From NCBI GenBank assembly GCA_035378955.1, contig DAOSUS010000031.1, forward strand, positions 1 through 34,340: a stretch of 34,340 nt of DNA. The letters run 5' to 3'. How positions within the stretch are numbered: the first letter of the stretch is position 1; each line of letters begins with the position of its first letter. Below are positions 16,975 to 23,612 of this stretch, one piece after another. The notes under the pieces are model-generated. The model did no database searches. It had not been told where the DNA came from and saw nothing but the letters and a program-made list of their open reading frames with translations. Origin of the DNA: Candidatus Hydrogenedens sp. Lineage in GTDB: Bacteria > Hydrogenedentota > Hydrogenedentia > Hydrogenedentales > Hydrogenedentaceae. The position numbers were made by a program, and so were the translations under genes.

Positions 16975-17574
16975 ATGAAAGAAAGAATTATTATCAGTAC
17001 TTTTATAATAAGCCTGTTTTCAATGGGGTTTTGGGGATGTTTGACACCCGTAAAAACAGAGTATTTAGTAAAATACTATATCAATCCCAGTATAACGGAA
17101 ATGAAAGGAGAGTATACCGGGTTAGTTCTTGCAATACGAGGGTTGGAAAATGCAAGGTCAATTACAAATTTTGTAACCTTTTTAGAACAGGGAAAAATTT
17201 ATTATAGAGAAGGATTAGAATGGGCAGAACATCCCGTTGAAGTTGTGGAAAGATTATTAATTAAATCTATTGAAAAAACCGGTAGATTTCAGGATGTATC
17301 AAACAGTATAGAAGTTAAAAATCCAGATTTAATTTTAACGGGGGAAATAGAACAATTTTACTGTGTAAGAGAAAATAATTCAGAAAAAGTTGTTGTGTCC
17401 ATAAATATAAGAATTAGGGATGCAAAAACAAGTAAGATAGTATTCAATAAAGCATTTGTAGTGGAAGAACAGTTTGATAAAGAAAAAGAACAAATTAATG
17501 ATGCAATGAACAACGCTTTGTCAGAATTATCCCAGCAGATACAAAAAGAAATCAATAAAGCGGATTTTAAATAG
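16975..17574 (+). CDS. MCE-transporter auxiliary lipoprotein (PqiC/ABC_trans_aux-like)
   Basis: A 199-residue lipoprotein. The hydrophobic signal peptide ends in MGFWGC, giving lipidation at Cys22, although Trp at -2 is unusual for a lipobox. After it, VKYYINPSITE matches the start of the PqiC/ABC-type transport auxiliary domain, which usually opens with a Y-Y-x-L-x-P-like strand. The body alternates strands and helices (RLLIKSIEKTGRFQDV, DLILTGEIEQF) as in that family. Such lipoproteins are thought to anchor MCE assemblies at the outer membrane. The position 3 bp behind the mlaD-like gene supports the call more than sequence alone does. It replaces any mlaC or mlaA gene, neither of which is present. 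Confidence 0.75.
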   Translation: MKERIIISTFIISLFSMGFWGCLTPVKTEYLVKYYINPSITEMKGEYTGLVLAIRGLENARSITNFVTFLEQGKIYYREGLEWAEHPVEVVERLLIKSIEKTGRFQDVSNSIEVKNPDLILTGEIEQFYCVRENNSEKVVVSINIRIRDAKTSKIVFNKAFVVEEQFDKEKEQINDAMNNALSELSQQIQKEINKADFK

Positions 17575-17642
17575 AATATAATCGAATATTTTTTTGTTTT
17601 ATTTATAAGACAAAATAACTGTTTGAGATAGAAAGAATTAAA

Positions 17643-18950
17643 ATGCTTTTTATATATAATTTCATATATATCCTTAGTGAAATGGCTCCTTATCTGCTAT
17701 TTGGATTTTTAGTAGCTGGGATTCTATCACAAATTATTCCAACATCTTGGGTTCAAAGACATCTTGCTGGTAAAGGTTATTCACCTATCATAAAAAGTGC
17801 CATGATAGGAGTTCCTTTACCCTTATGTTCCTGCGGAGTAATTCCTGTGATGGCTTCCCTAAGAAAGCAGGGTGCTAATGTTCCAGCAATGTTATCCTTC
17901 ATCTTATCTACTCCCCAAACAGGTGTGGATTCTATACTGGCTACCTATGCTTTGTTGGGTTTACCCATGGCAATATACCGACCTTTCATAGCGTTAGTAA
18001 CAGCCCTTTTAGGAGGTTCTGTTTACTATTGGACAAGTAAAAAAGAAATAGAACAGGAAACCGATGAATTGAAAAAAAATAACGGTATAAACAATAATGA
18101 TATAAGTATTAATAAAAGAAATATATTTCATCTCATTTCTGAAAGTATTCACTATGGTTTTATAACATTACCCCATGAAATTTCTCGAACACTTATTTTC
18201 GGTATCCTTATAGCCAGTATAATAACCACCTTTATACCTCCTGGTATTATTACCAATTTTATGAATATCGGAATATTGCAAATATTTATAGCGATAATCG
18301 TGGGTATTCCTATTTATGTTTGTGCGACAGCATCTATTCCTGTTGCTTTGAGTCTTATTTATTTAGGTGCAACTCCTGGGTCGGCTCTTGCCTTTCTTAT
18401 AGCAGGACCCGCAACAAATATTGCAACAATTTCCGTGGTTAAGCAGTTTTTAGGCAAGAAAGCGGTAATTATATATATACTGACTATGATATTCTCTGCT
18501 CTATTCTTTGGTATAACCTTCGATTATTTAGTTAATATATACCCATTTTTTGATATTTCCCATGTAGCACATATTCAACATTCGCATGGAGTATTTTATA
18601 GTCCTATCAAGGTATCGTCATTATTGTTATTTGTTCTCATATTAGTATTAGGTCTCCTGAATATAGACCCATGGATGTATATGAAAAAAGAGACAAAAGA
18701 AGTACCACACACAGATAGATATATGAAAATAAGAATCAATGGTATGACATGCAATCATTGTGCACAACGAATTACAACATTAATAAAAAATATTTCAAAT
18801 GTTGTAGATATTAATGTATCCCTTGAAGATAAAACAGCAATTATTTATGGAAATCCCTCTTTTGAAGAAATTAAACAGGTACTCAATACAGAAGGGTATT
18901 CCGCAGAGATAATTGAAAATAAGATATTATGTAATTGCAATTGTCAATAA
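17643..18950 (+). CDS. ArsP/SO_0444-like metal efflux permease with C-terminal HMA domain
   Basis: The 435-residue membrane protein has two blocks of about four hydrophobic helices (about 1-140 and 180-345) separated by an Asn/Lys-rich loop. The first block carries PLPLCSCGVIPV (C62, C64) with RKQGANVPAMLSFILSTPQTG, the second CATASIPVALSLIYLGATPG and AGPATNIATI. These repeats define the ArsP-type permease fold of the SO_0444 Cu/Zn efflux group. Residues about 360-425 form a heavy-metal-associated domain with GMTCNHC (C370, C373), and the chain ends in CNCNCQ, further possible metal thiols. It probably exports Cu, Zn or another soft metal from the cytoplasm. The 68-bp gap before it holds no clear promoter, and the ribosome binding site is weak (AGAAAG). 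Confidence 0.85.
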   Translation: MLFIYNFIYILSEMAPYLLFGFLVAGILSQIIPTSWVQRHLAGKGYSPIIKSAMIGVPLPLCSCGVIPVMASLRKQGANVPAMLSFILSTPQTGVDSILATYALLGLPMAIYRPFIALVTALLGGSVYYWTSKKEIEQETDELKKNNGINNNDISINKRNIFHLISESIHYGFITLPHEISRTLIFGILIASIITTFIPPGIITNFMNIGILQIFIAIIVGIPIYVCATASIPVALSLIYLGATPGSALAFLIAGPATNIATISVVKQFLGKKAVIIYILTMIFSALFFGITFDYLVNIYPFFDISHVAHIQHSHGVFYSPIKVSSLLLFVLILVLGLLNIDPWMYMKKETKEVPHTDRYMKIRINGMTCNHCAQRITTLIKNISNVVDINVSLEDKTAIIYGNPSFEEIKQVLNTEGYSAEIIENKILCNCNCQ

Positions 18951-18961
18951 ATAAAGGGTTT

Positions 18962-20410
18962 TTATCTTACTTCTAAAATATTTGGCGGAAGTTCTTGCAA
19001 TAGAGATTTAACACCACTTTGAAAACTATTATTAATGGTTTCTTTAATAACAATATTTGAGATTTCGTTATTTATCAGGTTTAAGGAATTTATTAAATCA
19101 AAATTAGGATACTTTCCAGAAAAATTCTTGGCACTTTCTAATAATTGTCCTTTCAGTTCTTGAATTCTTGCATTGACAATACGAATCCCTTTATTTTTTT
19201 GTTGATTTTCTAACGGGAATTCATCAGATACTTCATCATAAGTAGCTAAGGCTTGCCTTAAAAGAACAATAGATTCAGCAATTCTTCCAGTTAAAGCCTC
19301 TTGTTCTGCTGTGGTTTGTAATTTTTCTGCTCTTTCTAATGCTTCTTTCGTTTGTGCTAATCGTGCATCCCGTTCTTTTATATTACGCTCTGCCTCCAGT
19401 CGTAATCTTTCAGCATCTGGATGTAATGGGTCTGCTGAAATAGCATTATTAAATAATTCTAAGGCTTCCTCTAATTTTTTTGTTTCCAGGGCTTTATTCC
19501 CTTTTTCTACATAGAAATCCGCTATTTTCCTTGAAATATCTTTACGATTGGGATTTAAAGCCAGAGCATTTTTGTATAACTCAATTGCAATTTCATTAAT
19601 ATTCATTCCGATAAGAACATCGGCTATTTGAATATACATATCTTCTGTAAAAGGTACCAAATCATTAAGTTTTTGGATATTGGCTTTTATCTCTTCTACA
19701 TTTCCTCTTTTCGCATAGAAAAGTCCACCTTGCAGGGCATAATCCTTAAGGGTAATCTCACTTACATTGCTTACGACCTGTCCTGGAACTAAAATACTAA
19801 ACCACACATCTGCCACAGCATTTAATGATATACTTACACACTCAGAAAGAGTAGTAGATGCAGTTCCCTTAAAACCGATATTGGATTTATATTCCTGTTC
19901 AAATATCTTATCCCTTGATAAAATTTGTCGTTTGAGTTGTGCAAAATATACAGAAGGGTTTACCTTTTGACGGGGTGTTGTTCGCAATGAGACATTTTCT
20001 ATCATTTTTTCAACATCAGAATTATAAAGAATTCGTATGGTAGCATCCGCATTCTGTAGGGGAGAGGTTGCTTGGGCTGTAAGTTTCCCCAAAACACCAA
20101 GACGGAAAGCATAATAAGGGTCTATTTTTTTCGGCTTTACTGCAATTAATAAATTCATCTCTGCCTCGATAGCTTGAATAGGGTCTGTTTTTGCAGCAGG
20201 AATTATCATATAAAAAGTTTCGTCTGTGATAGCTACTCCGTTTTTAATTTCATTTTCCAGTTTCTTTAGCGATGCATTTAATTCTTTGTCAATTAGATGT
20301 ATTGCATTATTTACTATCGAAATCTGAGAGGTAGGTCCCCATGAATAGGCTGTAAACGAGATAAGAAGGAAAAAGATTGTAAAGAGAAAGTTATATATTG
20401 TTTTCTTCAT
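18962..20410 (-). CDS. Exported TPR protein with unknown N-terminal domain
   Basis: A 482-residue protein with a signal peptide (MKKTIYNFLFTIFFLLISFT, cut near AYS). The mature part opens with WGPTSQISIVNNAIHLI, which recalls the N terminus of zinc-dependent phospholipase C/S1-P1 nucleases (W-G-x-x-T-H), but Gln replaces the zinc histidine. A later DPYYAFRLGVLGKL fits that fold weakly. From about residue 235 there are TPR-like helices (IAIELYKNALALNPNRKDISRKIADFY; EALELFNNAISADPLHPDAERL), then a charged coiled coil and a C-terminal helical tail. An in-frame ATG at 20440 would precede the signal peptide with extra polar residues; the ATG at 20410, with AAGGA upstream, is preferred. It lies 13 bp behind the zinc-ribbon TPR gene. 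Function is unknown. Confidence 0.75.
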   Translation of the reverse strand: MKKTIYNFLFTIFFLLISFTAYSWGPTSQISIVNNAIHLIDKELNASLKKLENEIKNGVAITDETFYMIIPAAKTDPIQAIEAEMNLLIAVKPKKIDPYYAFRLGVLGKLTAQATSPLQNADATIRILYNSDVEKMIENVSLRTTPRQKVNPSVYFAQLKRQILSRDKIFEQEYKSNIGFKGTASTTLSECVSISLNAVADVWFSILVPGQVVSNVSEITLKDYALQGGLFYAKRGNVEEIKANIQKLNDLVPFTEDMYIQIADVLIGMNINEIAIELYKNALALNPNRKDISRKIADFYVEKGNKALETKKLEEALELFNNAISADPLHPDAERLRLEAERNIKERDARLAQTKEALERAEKLQTTAEQEALTGRIAESIVLLRQALATYDEVSDEFPLENQQKNKGIRIVNARIQELKGQLLESAKNFSGKYPNFDLINSLNLINNEISNIVIKETINNSFQSGVKSLLQELPPNILEVR

Positions 20411-20423
20411 AACGGTACAATCC

Positions 20424-21962
20424 TTATTGTGTTGTAGCATTCGTTTGAGATGGTGTTGGATTATTTACAAGGGTTTGTTCTATTTGTTCAATTAAAACTT
20501 CGATTTCCGCAGTTGAATAATTGGGAATTGTATTTTTTACAATCTGTATATATGATTTTAAATGTTTTAAGCCTTCGGAAAGGACCCCTCTTTGAATATA
20601 AAGCAAACCATTTTCTAAATAAGCCGGTGCATAGTTCGGGTCTTTTTGAATTGCATTTGCAAAGCATTGTTGAGCAAAAGTGGGGTCATTATTAGCTAAT
20701 GCAATTCTCCCTTCAATAAGGTAGCAACGAGGGCTTTGTTGTCCTTTATTCTTTATATTTTGTATCAACTCAGTCGCTTTGGTTACATTATCTTGGTGAA
20801 AATATATTAATGCCAGGTCTAATGAGGCGTCATTGGAATAATTTCCTTCTGAATTTTTAATTTTTTCTAATTCTATAATGGCTTCTGTAGTAAGTCCCGA
20901 ATTAAGTAAGGCCAATGCGTATAAATAGTTAAGTACGGCTGGAATTTTTTCCCTATTTGTTAAGGACTGCAATAATTGCAAACTTTTATTCGTATCACCA
21001 GATTTTAATATCTGACATGCAAGAAAAGCCTTTTCCGCATCACTTAATTCTTGGATATTTGTCTGAATGGTTTCGAGATATTTTTGCTTATTTTGTTCAT
21101 CTTTCATCTTTTCAGACAAAATCAAAAGAAGTAAAGCGGTTTTGGGAGATACATCTGCAATCTTTGTTAGATTCAATACCTCATTATAGTTCCCTTGAGA
21201 AAGTAATAGAGCAATTATACCGTTTTTGTTGATTTCTGAGTTCGCAGATGAAGAAAATAACTGTTCAGGATTATTAATATTTGAGATATTACCTTCTCCA
21301 AGAAGATTTAAAAGTTTTAAATCATTTCTTTCTGGGTATTTTTCAATTAATTTTTTTATATATTTCAATTGTTGTTCTTTATTATTCTTTTTTGAGGAAG
21401 CAAGTAAAGCAAGCCAGATAGTATCATTGTCTTTGTCATTTAGGGTTATAACTTTATCGAATTCCGTCAGTGCTTCATCTATCTGGTTATTATTTAAATA
21501 GAGTTTTCCCAAAACTGAATGAGCACGAAGATTTTGCGGATTTTTCGCGATATATTTCTGCAAGATATCAATAGCACCCAAAACATTCGTGCGACTAAGG
21601 TTGATTGCACTTGATATAGGGTCATAAGTCAGATATATGATTCCCACACCTACTAATATGAGTAAAAGGATAACAAAGAGCCCATATAAAAAATATTTTT
21701 TATTTATAGAAGGTAAAACGCTTTTTTTCTCTTTGGGTGGTTCTGCTAATATTTTTGTACCTGTCAAGAGGTTTGTTCCACAATAGATACAAATTATATC
21801 GGTTTTGTTAACTGGAGATTTACAATTTGGACAGATACCTGTGGATTTTGTTTCTGTTTTTGTCTGAATAGGTACTGCAGATGCTTTAATAGGTGCTCCA
21901 CAATGGGGACACTGTTTTGCATCTTCATTTATGGGCTTACTGCAAAATGGACATTGGAACAT
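20424..21962 (-). CDS. Membrane protein with two N-terminal zinc ribbons and TPR repeats
   Basis: A 512-residue protein. Two zinc ribbons open it: C4, C7, C18, C21 and C44, C47, C58, C61 (each C-x2-C ... C-x2-C). A Lys-rich linker leads to one transmembrane helix (about 90-110), and the rest (about 120-490) is a row of TPR-like helical pairs, for example NLRAHSVLGKLYLNNNQIDEALTEF. The end is Thr/Gln-rich. The ribbons should be cytoplasmic and the TPR region periplasmic, since the helix is preceded by positive charges. AAAGGA lies upstream of the ATG. It sits 3 bp after a 70-aa zinc-ribbon membrane gene and 13 bp before the exported TPR protein, so the three look like one unit. I cannot assign a function. 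Confidence 0.8.
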   Translation of the reverse strand: MFQCPFCSKPINEDAKQCPHCGAPIKASAVPIQTKTETKSTGICPNCKSPVNKTDIICIYCGTNLLTGTKILAEPPKEKKSVLPSINKKYFLYGLFVILLLILVGVGIIYLTYDPISSAINLSRTNVLGAIDILQKYIAKNPQNLRAHSVLGKLYLNNNQIDEALTEFDKVITLNDKDNDTIWLALLASSKKNNKEQQLKYIKKLIEKYPERNDLKLLNLLGEGNISNINNPEQLFSSSANSEINKNGIIALLLSQGNYNEVLNLTKIADVSPKTALLLLILSEKMKDEQNKQKYLETIQTNIQELSDAEKAFLACQILKSGDTNKSLQLLQSLTNREKIPAVLNYLYALALLNSGLTTEAIIELEKIKNSEGNYSNDASLDLALIYFHQDNVTKATELIQNIKNKGQQSPRCYLIEGRIALANNDPTFAQQCFANAIQKDPNYAPAYLENGLLYIQRGVLSEGLKHLKSYIQIVKNTIPNYSTAEIEVLIEQIEQTLVNNPTPSQTNATTQ

Positions 21963-21965
21963 ATA

Positions 21966-22178
21966 TTATTCCTTTAAATCTTTGTGAGATTGTTCGGTTT
22001 GATTAAGCATGGATATATAATCCTGTTCAATTTTTTCGTTACAGTATTTACAATGAGTTCTACTAATAATATTACGCTTTCCACAAAACTTACATTTAGG
22101 AAAGAATAGGGAAGGCACTGTTATAAAAGTAATTAGTAAAGTAATGCTTACCATTATAACCAAGTAACCTAAACGCAT
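21966..22178 (-). CDS. Small membrane-anchored zinc-ribbon protein
   Basis: Only 70 residues: one N-terminal transmembrane helix (about 4-26) followed by a zinc ribbon with C29, C32, C43 and C46 (KCKFCGKRN and HCKYC) and a short acidic tail. The four cysteines and the 3-bp spacing to the next gene make it a real gene despite its size. AGGAG lies upstream, but about 12 bases from the ATG, which is longer than usual. It repeats, in miniature, the ribbon-plus-helix plan of the following 512-aa protein, with the order of helix and ribbon reversed. Function unknown. Confidence 0.7.
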   Translation of the reverse strand: MRLGYLVIMVSITLLITFITVPSLFFPKCKFCGKRNIISRTHCKYCNEKIEQDYISMLNQTEQSHKDLKE

Positions 22179-22225
22179 TTATATATTTGTTCTCCTTTTT
22201 ATATTGTATAAAATTACTTTACAAA

Positions 22226-22231
22226 ATTATA
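22226..22231 (-). promoter_or_regulatory. Possible -10 for the zinc-ribbon/TPR operon
   Basis: In the 83-bp gap after the HAD gene, the minus strand has a perfect TATAAT without the TG extension and without a good -35 (TGCTTA at 17 bp). The trio may have its own promoter or be read through from the HAD gene. Confidence 0.3.
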
Positions 22232-22261
22232 ACTTTATATGTATATATTAAGCATAAATAT

Positions 22262-23041
22262 TTATGGGATTATTTCCTCAACAGAGTTTACAATTTTCGT
22301 GGGACGATATGGATACTTTTCTACATCTTCTATTTTTGTTACTCCTGTAAGAACAAGTATTGTTTCAACACCTGTTTGAACCCCAGCTACAATATCTGTA
22401 TCCATACGGTCTCCTATAATTACCGTATTTTCCGAATGCACACCTAAATAATTCATAGCACTTCTCATCATAAATGGATTGGGTTTTCCGATATAAAAAG
22501 GAGACCTGCCAGTTGCTTTTTCTATTAAAGCTGCCATTGCACCACAAGCAGGAACAATCCCTGATTCCGTTGGACCTAAAGGGTCTGGATTTGTTGCGAT
22601 AAATCTTGCCCCATTGCGTATTAATCGGACTGCCTTTGTAATCTGATCAAAATTGAAATTAGAAGATTCTCCCAGAATTACATAATCGGGGTTATATTCT
22701 GTAATAACATAACCCGCCTGATGAATTGCGGTAGTAAGTCCACTTTCACCTAAAACATAAGCAGTTCCATTGGGTTTCTGCATCTTTAAAAACGTTCCTA
22801 CTGCCATAGCAGAGGTAAAAATATTAGTATAAGGAATATCAAGTTTATGCACTTTTAATAGATGAGATAAGTCTTCAGGGGTAAATTTAGGATTGTTTGT
22901 AAGAACTAAAAATTTACATTTTTTCTCAATTAATCGTTCAATGAATTGATTGGCACCAGGAATAACTGTATTCCCTTTTACCAATACGCCATCCATATCA
23001 ATTAGATAATTTTTTACAACTTTATTGGCGATATTACTCAT
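22262..23041 (-). CDS. NagD-like HAD-IIA family phosphatase
   Basis: A 259-residue haloacid dehalogenase hydrolase of subfamily IIA, cytosolic. Motif I is LIDMDGVLVKG with nucleophile Asp15 and acid/base Asp17; motif II is LTNN (Thr48 region); motif III Lys186 is in FYIGKPNPFM; motif IV is GDRMDTDIVAG with Asp211 and Asp216. The C2-type cap lies between motifs II and III, as in NagD/AraL. These enzymes dephosphorylate sugar phosphates or nucleotides, often as housecleaning enzymes; the specific substrate is not visible. An in-frame ATG at 23086 exists, but GGAG stands 8 bases before the ATG at 23041, which also starts the fold at the right place. It is divergent from the lipoprotein gene. Confidence 0.93.
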   Translation of the reverse strand: MSNIANKVVKNYLIDMDGVLVKGNTVIPGANQFIERLIEKKCKFLVLTNNPKFTPEDLSHLLKVHKLDIPYTNIFTSAMAVGTFLKMQKPNGTAYVLGESGLTTAIHQAGYVITEYNPDYVILGESSNFNFDQITKAVRLIRNGARFIATNPDPLGPTESGIVPACGAMAALIEKATGRSPFYIGKPNPFMMRSAMNYLGVHSENTVIIGDRMDTDIVAGVQTGVETILVLTGVTKIEDVEKYPYRPTKIVNSVEEIIP

Positions 23042-23063
23042 TTTATAACTCCAGGTATATTTT

Positions 23064-23072
23064 ATTATGACA
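23064..23072 (-). promoter_or_regulatory. Extended -10 promoter of the HAD gene
   Basis: The minus strand reads TG-T-CATAAT, one base off the extended -10 consensus. A start near 23057 would leave a short leader of about 16 nt that still contains the GGAG ribosome binding site. It lies 2 bp from the opposing element at 23075-23083. Confidence 0.5.
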
Positions 23073-23074
23073 TT

Positions 23075-23083
23075 TGGTATAAT
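23075..23083 (+). promoter_or_regulatory. Extended -10 promoter of the lipoprotein-sulfatase pair
   Basis: The plus strand has TGGTATAAT, identical to the bactofilin promoter core. There is no convincing -35. A start near 23090 predicts a leader of about 67 nt to the ATG at 23157. Together with the element at 23064 it makes an imperfect palindrome. Confidence 0.55.
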
Positions 23084-23156
23084 CAATGAAATAAAGATGA
23101 TGATATATTACCAAACTTTTACTATAACACCAAAAGAATTTGTGGGAGATAGAAAA

Positions 23157-23594
23157 ATGAAAATGATAAATATATCAAGTATGATGACTGTGGTAATAAT
23201 TCTGCTCTTATTATCTTCTGGTTGTAGAACTATAGCAGGACAACCATCTATAAAAACAGCAGAGATTATTCCTGAAGAAATATCACCCGGAGACACTGCA
23301 ATCATACAAGCAGTTATTAAAGATAAACATCATTTAATCCAAAAAGTCGAAGCGGTAATAAAAGAGGACCCCAGAATAAAACTTAAACTTAGAGATGATG
23401 GGGTAGAACCAGATAAAAAAGCAAATGATGGAATATGGGTTTTGAAAGTAGATGTTCCTTCTGAAGCACCATCTGGAAATTATAAATTAGAATTTATGAC
23501 CTACACGAAGGATGGTTCACCCGTTAAAATTAAAAGCAAAAATGGTGAGATAGAAAATTTAGCAACAGAGATACCTGTAATCATAAAAAAATGA
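23157..23594 (+). CDS. Small lipoprotein with choice-of-anchor X-like domain
   Basis: A 145-residue protein with a hydrophobic signal peptide ending LLLLSSGC, so Cys23 is the likely lipidation site. The mature region is one beta-sandwich-like domain: IIPEEISPGDTAIIQAVIKD, then LRDDGVEPDKKANDGIWVL, then APSGNYKLEF. The D-D-G-x-x-P-D-x-x-x-N-D-G-x-W motif is the hallmark I associate with 'choice-of-anchor X' domains in surface proteins of related bacteria. An upstream in-frame ATG at 23067 lies before the expected transcription start; the ATG at 23157 has GGGAG 8 bases upstream. The stop codon overlaps an ATG (ATGA at 23591-23594) just before the sulfatase-like gene. Confidence 0.8.
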   Translation: MKMINISSMMTVVIILLLLSSGCRTIAGQPSIKTAEIIPEEISPGDTAIIQAVIKDKHHLIQKVEAVIKEDPRIKLKLRDDGVEPDKKANDGIWVLKVDVPSEAPSGNYKLEFMTYTKDGSPVKIKSKNGEIENLATEIPVIIKK

Positions 23595-23612
23595 AAAATA
23601 TAAATATACAGG

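Noticed and set aside
17575..17597. AATAT/ATATT inverted repeat followed by seven T after the lipoprotein gene
   Set aside because: The stem is 5 A-T pairs only, unlikely to stop polymerase; this base composition produces such repeats often.
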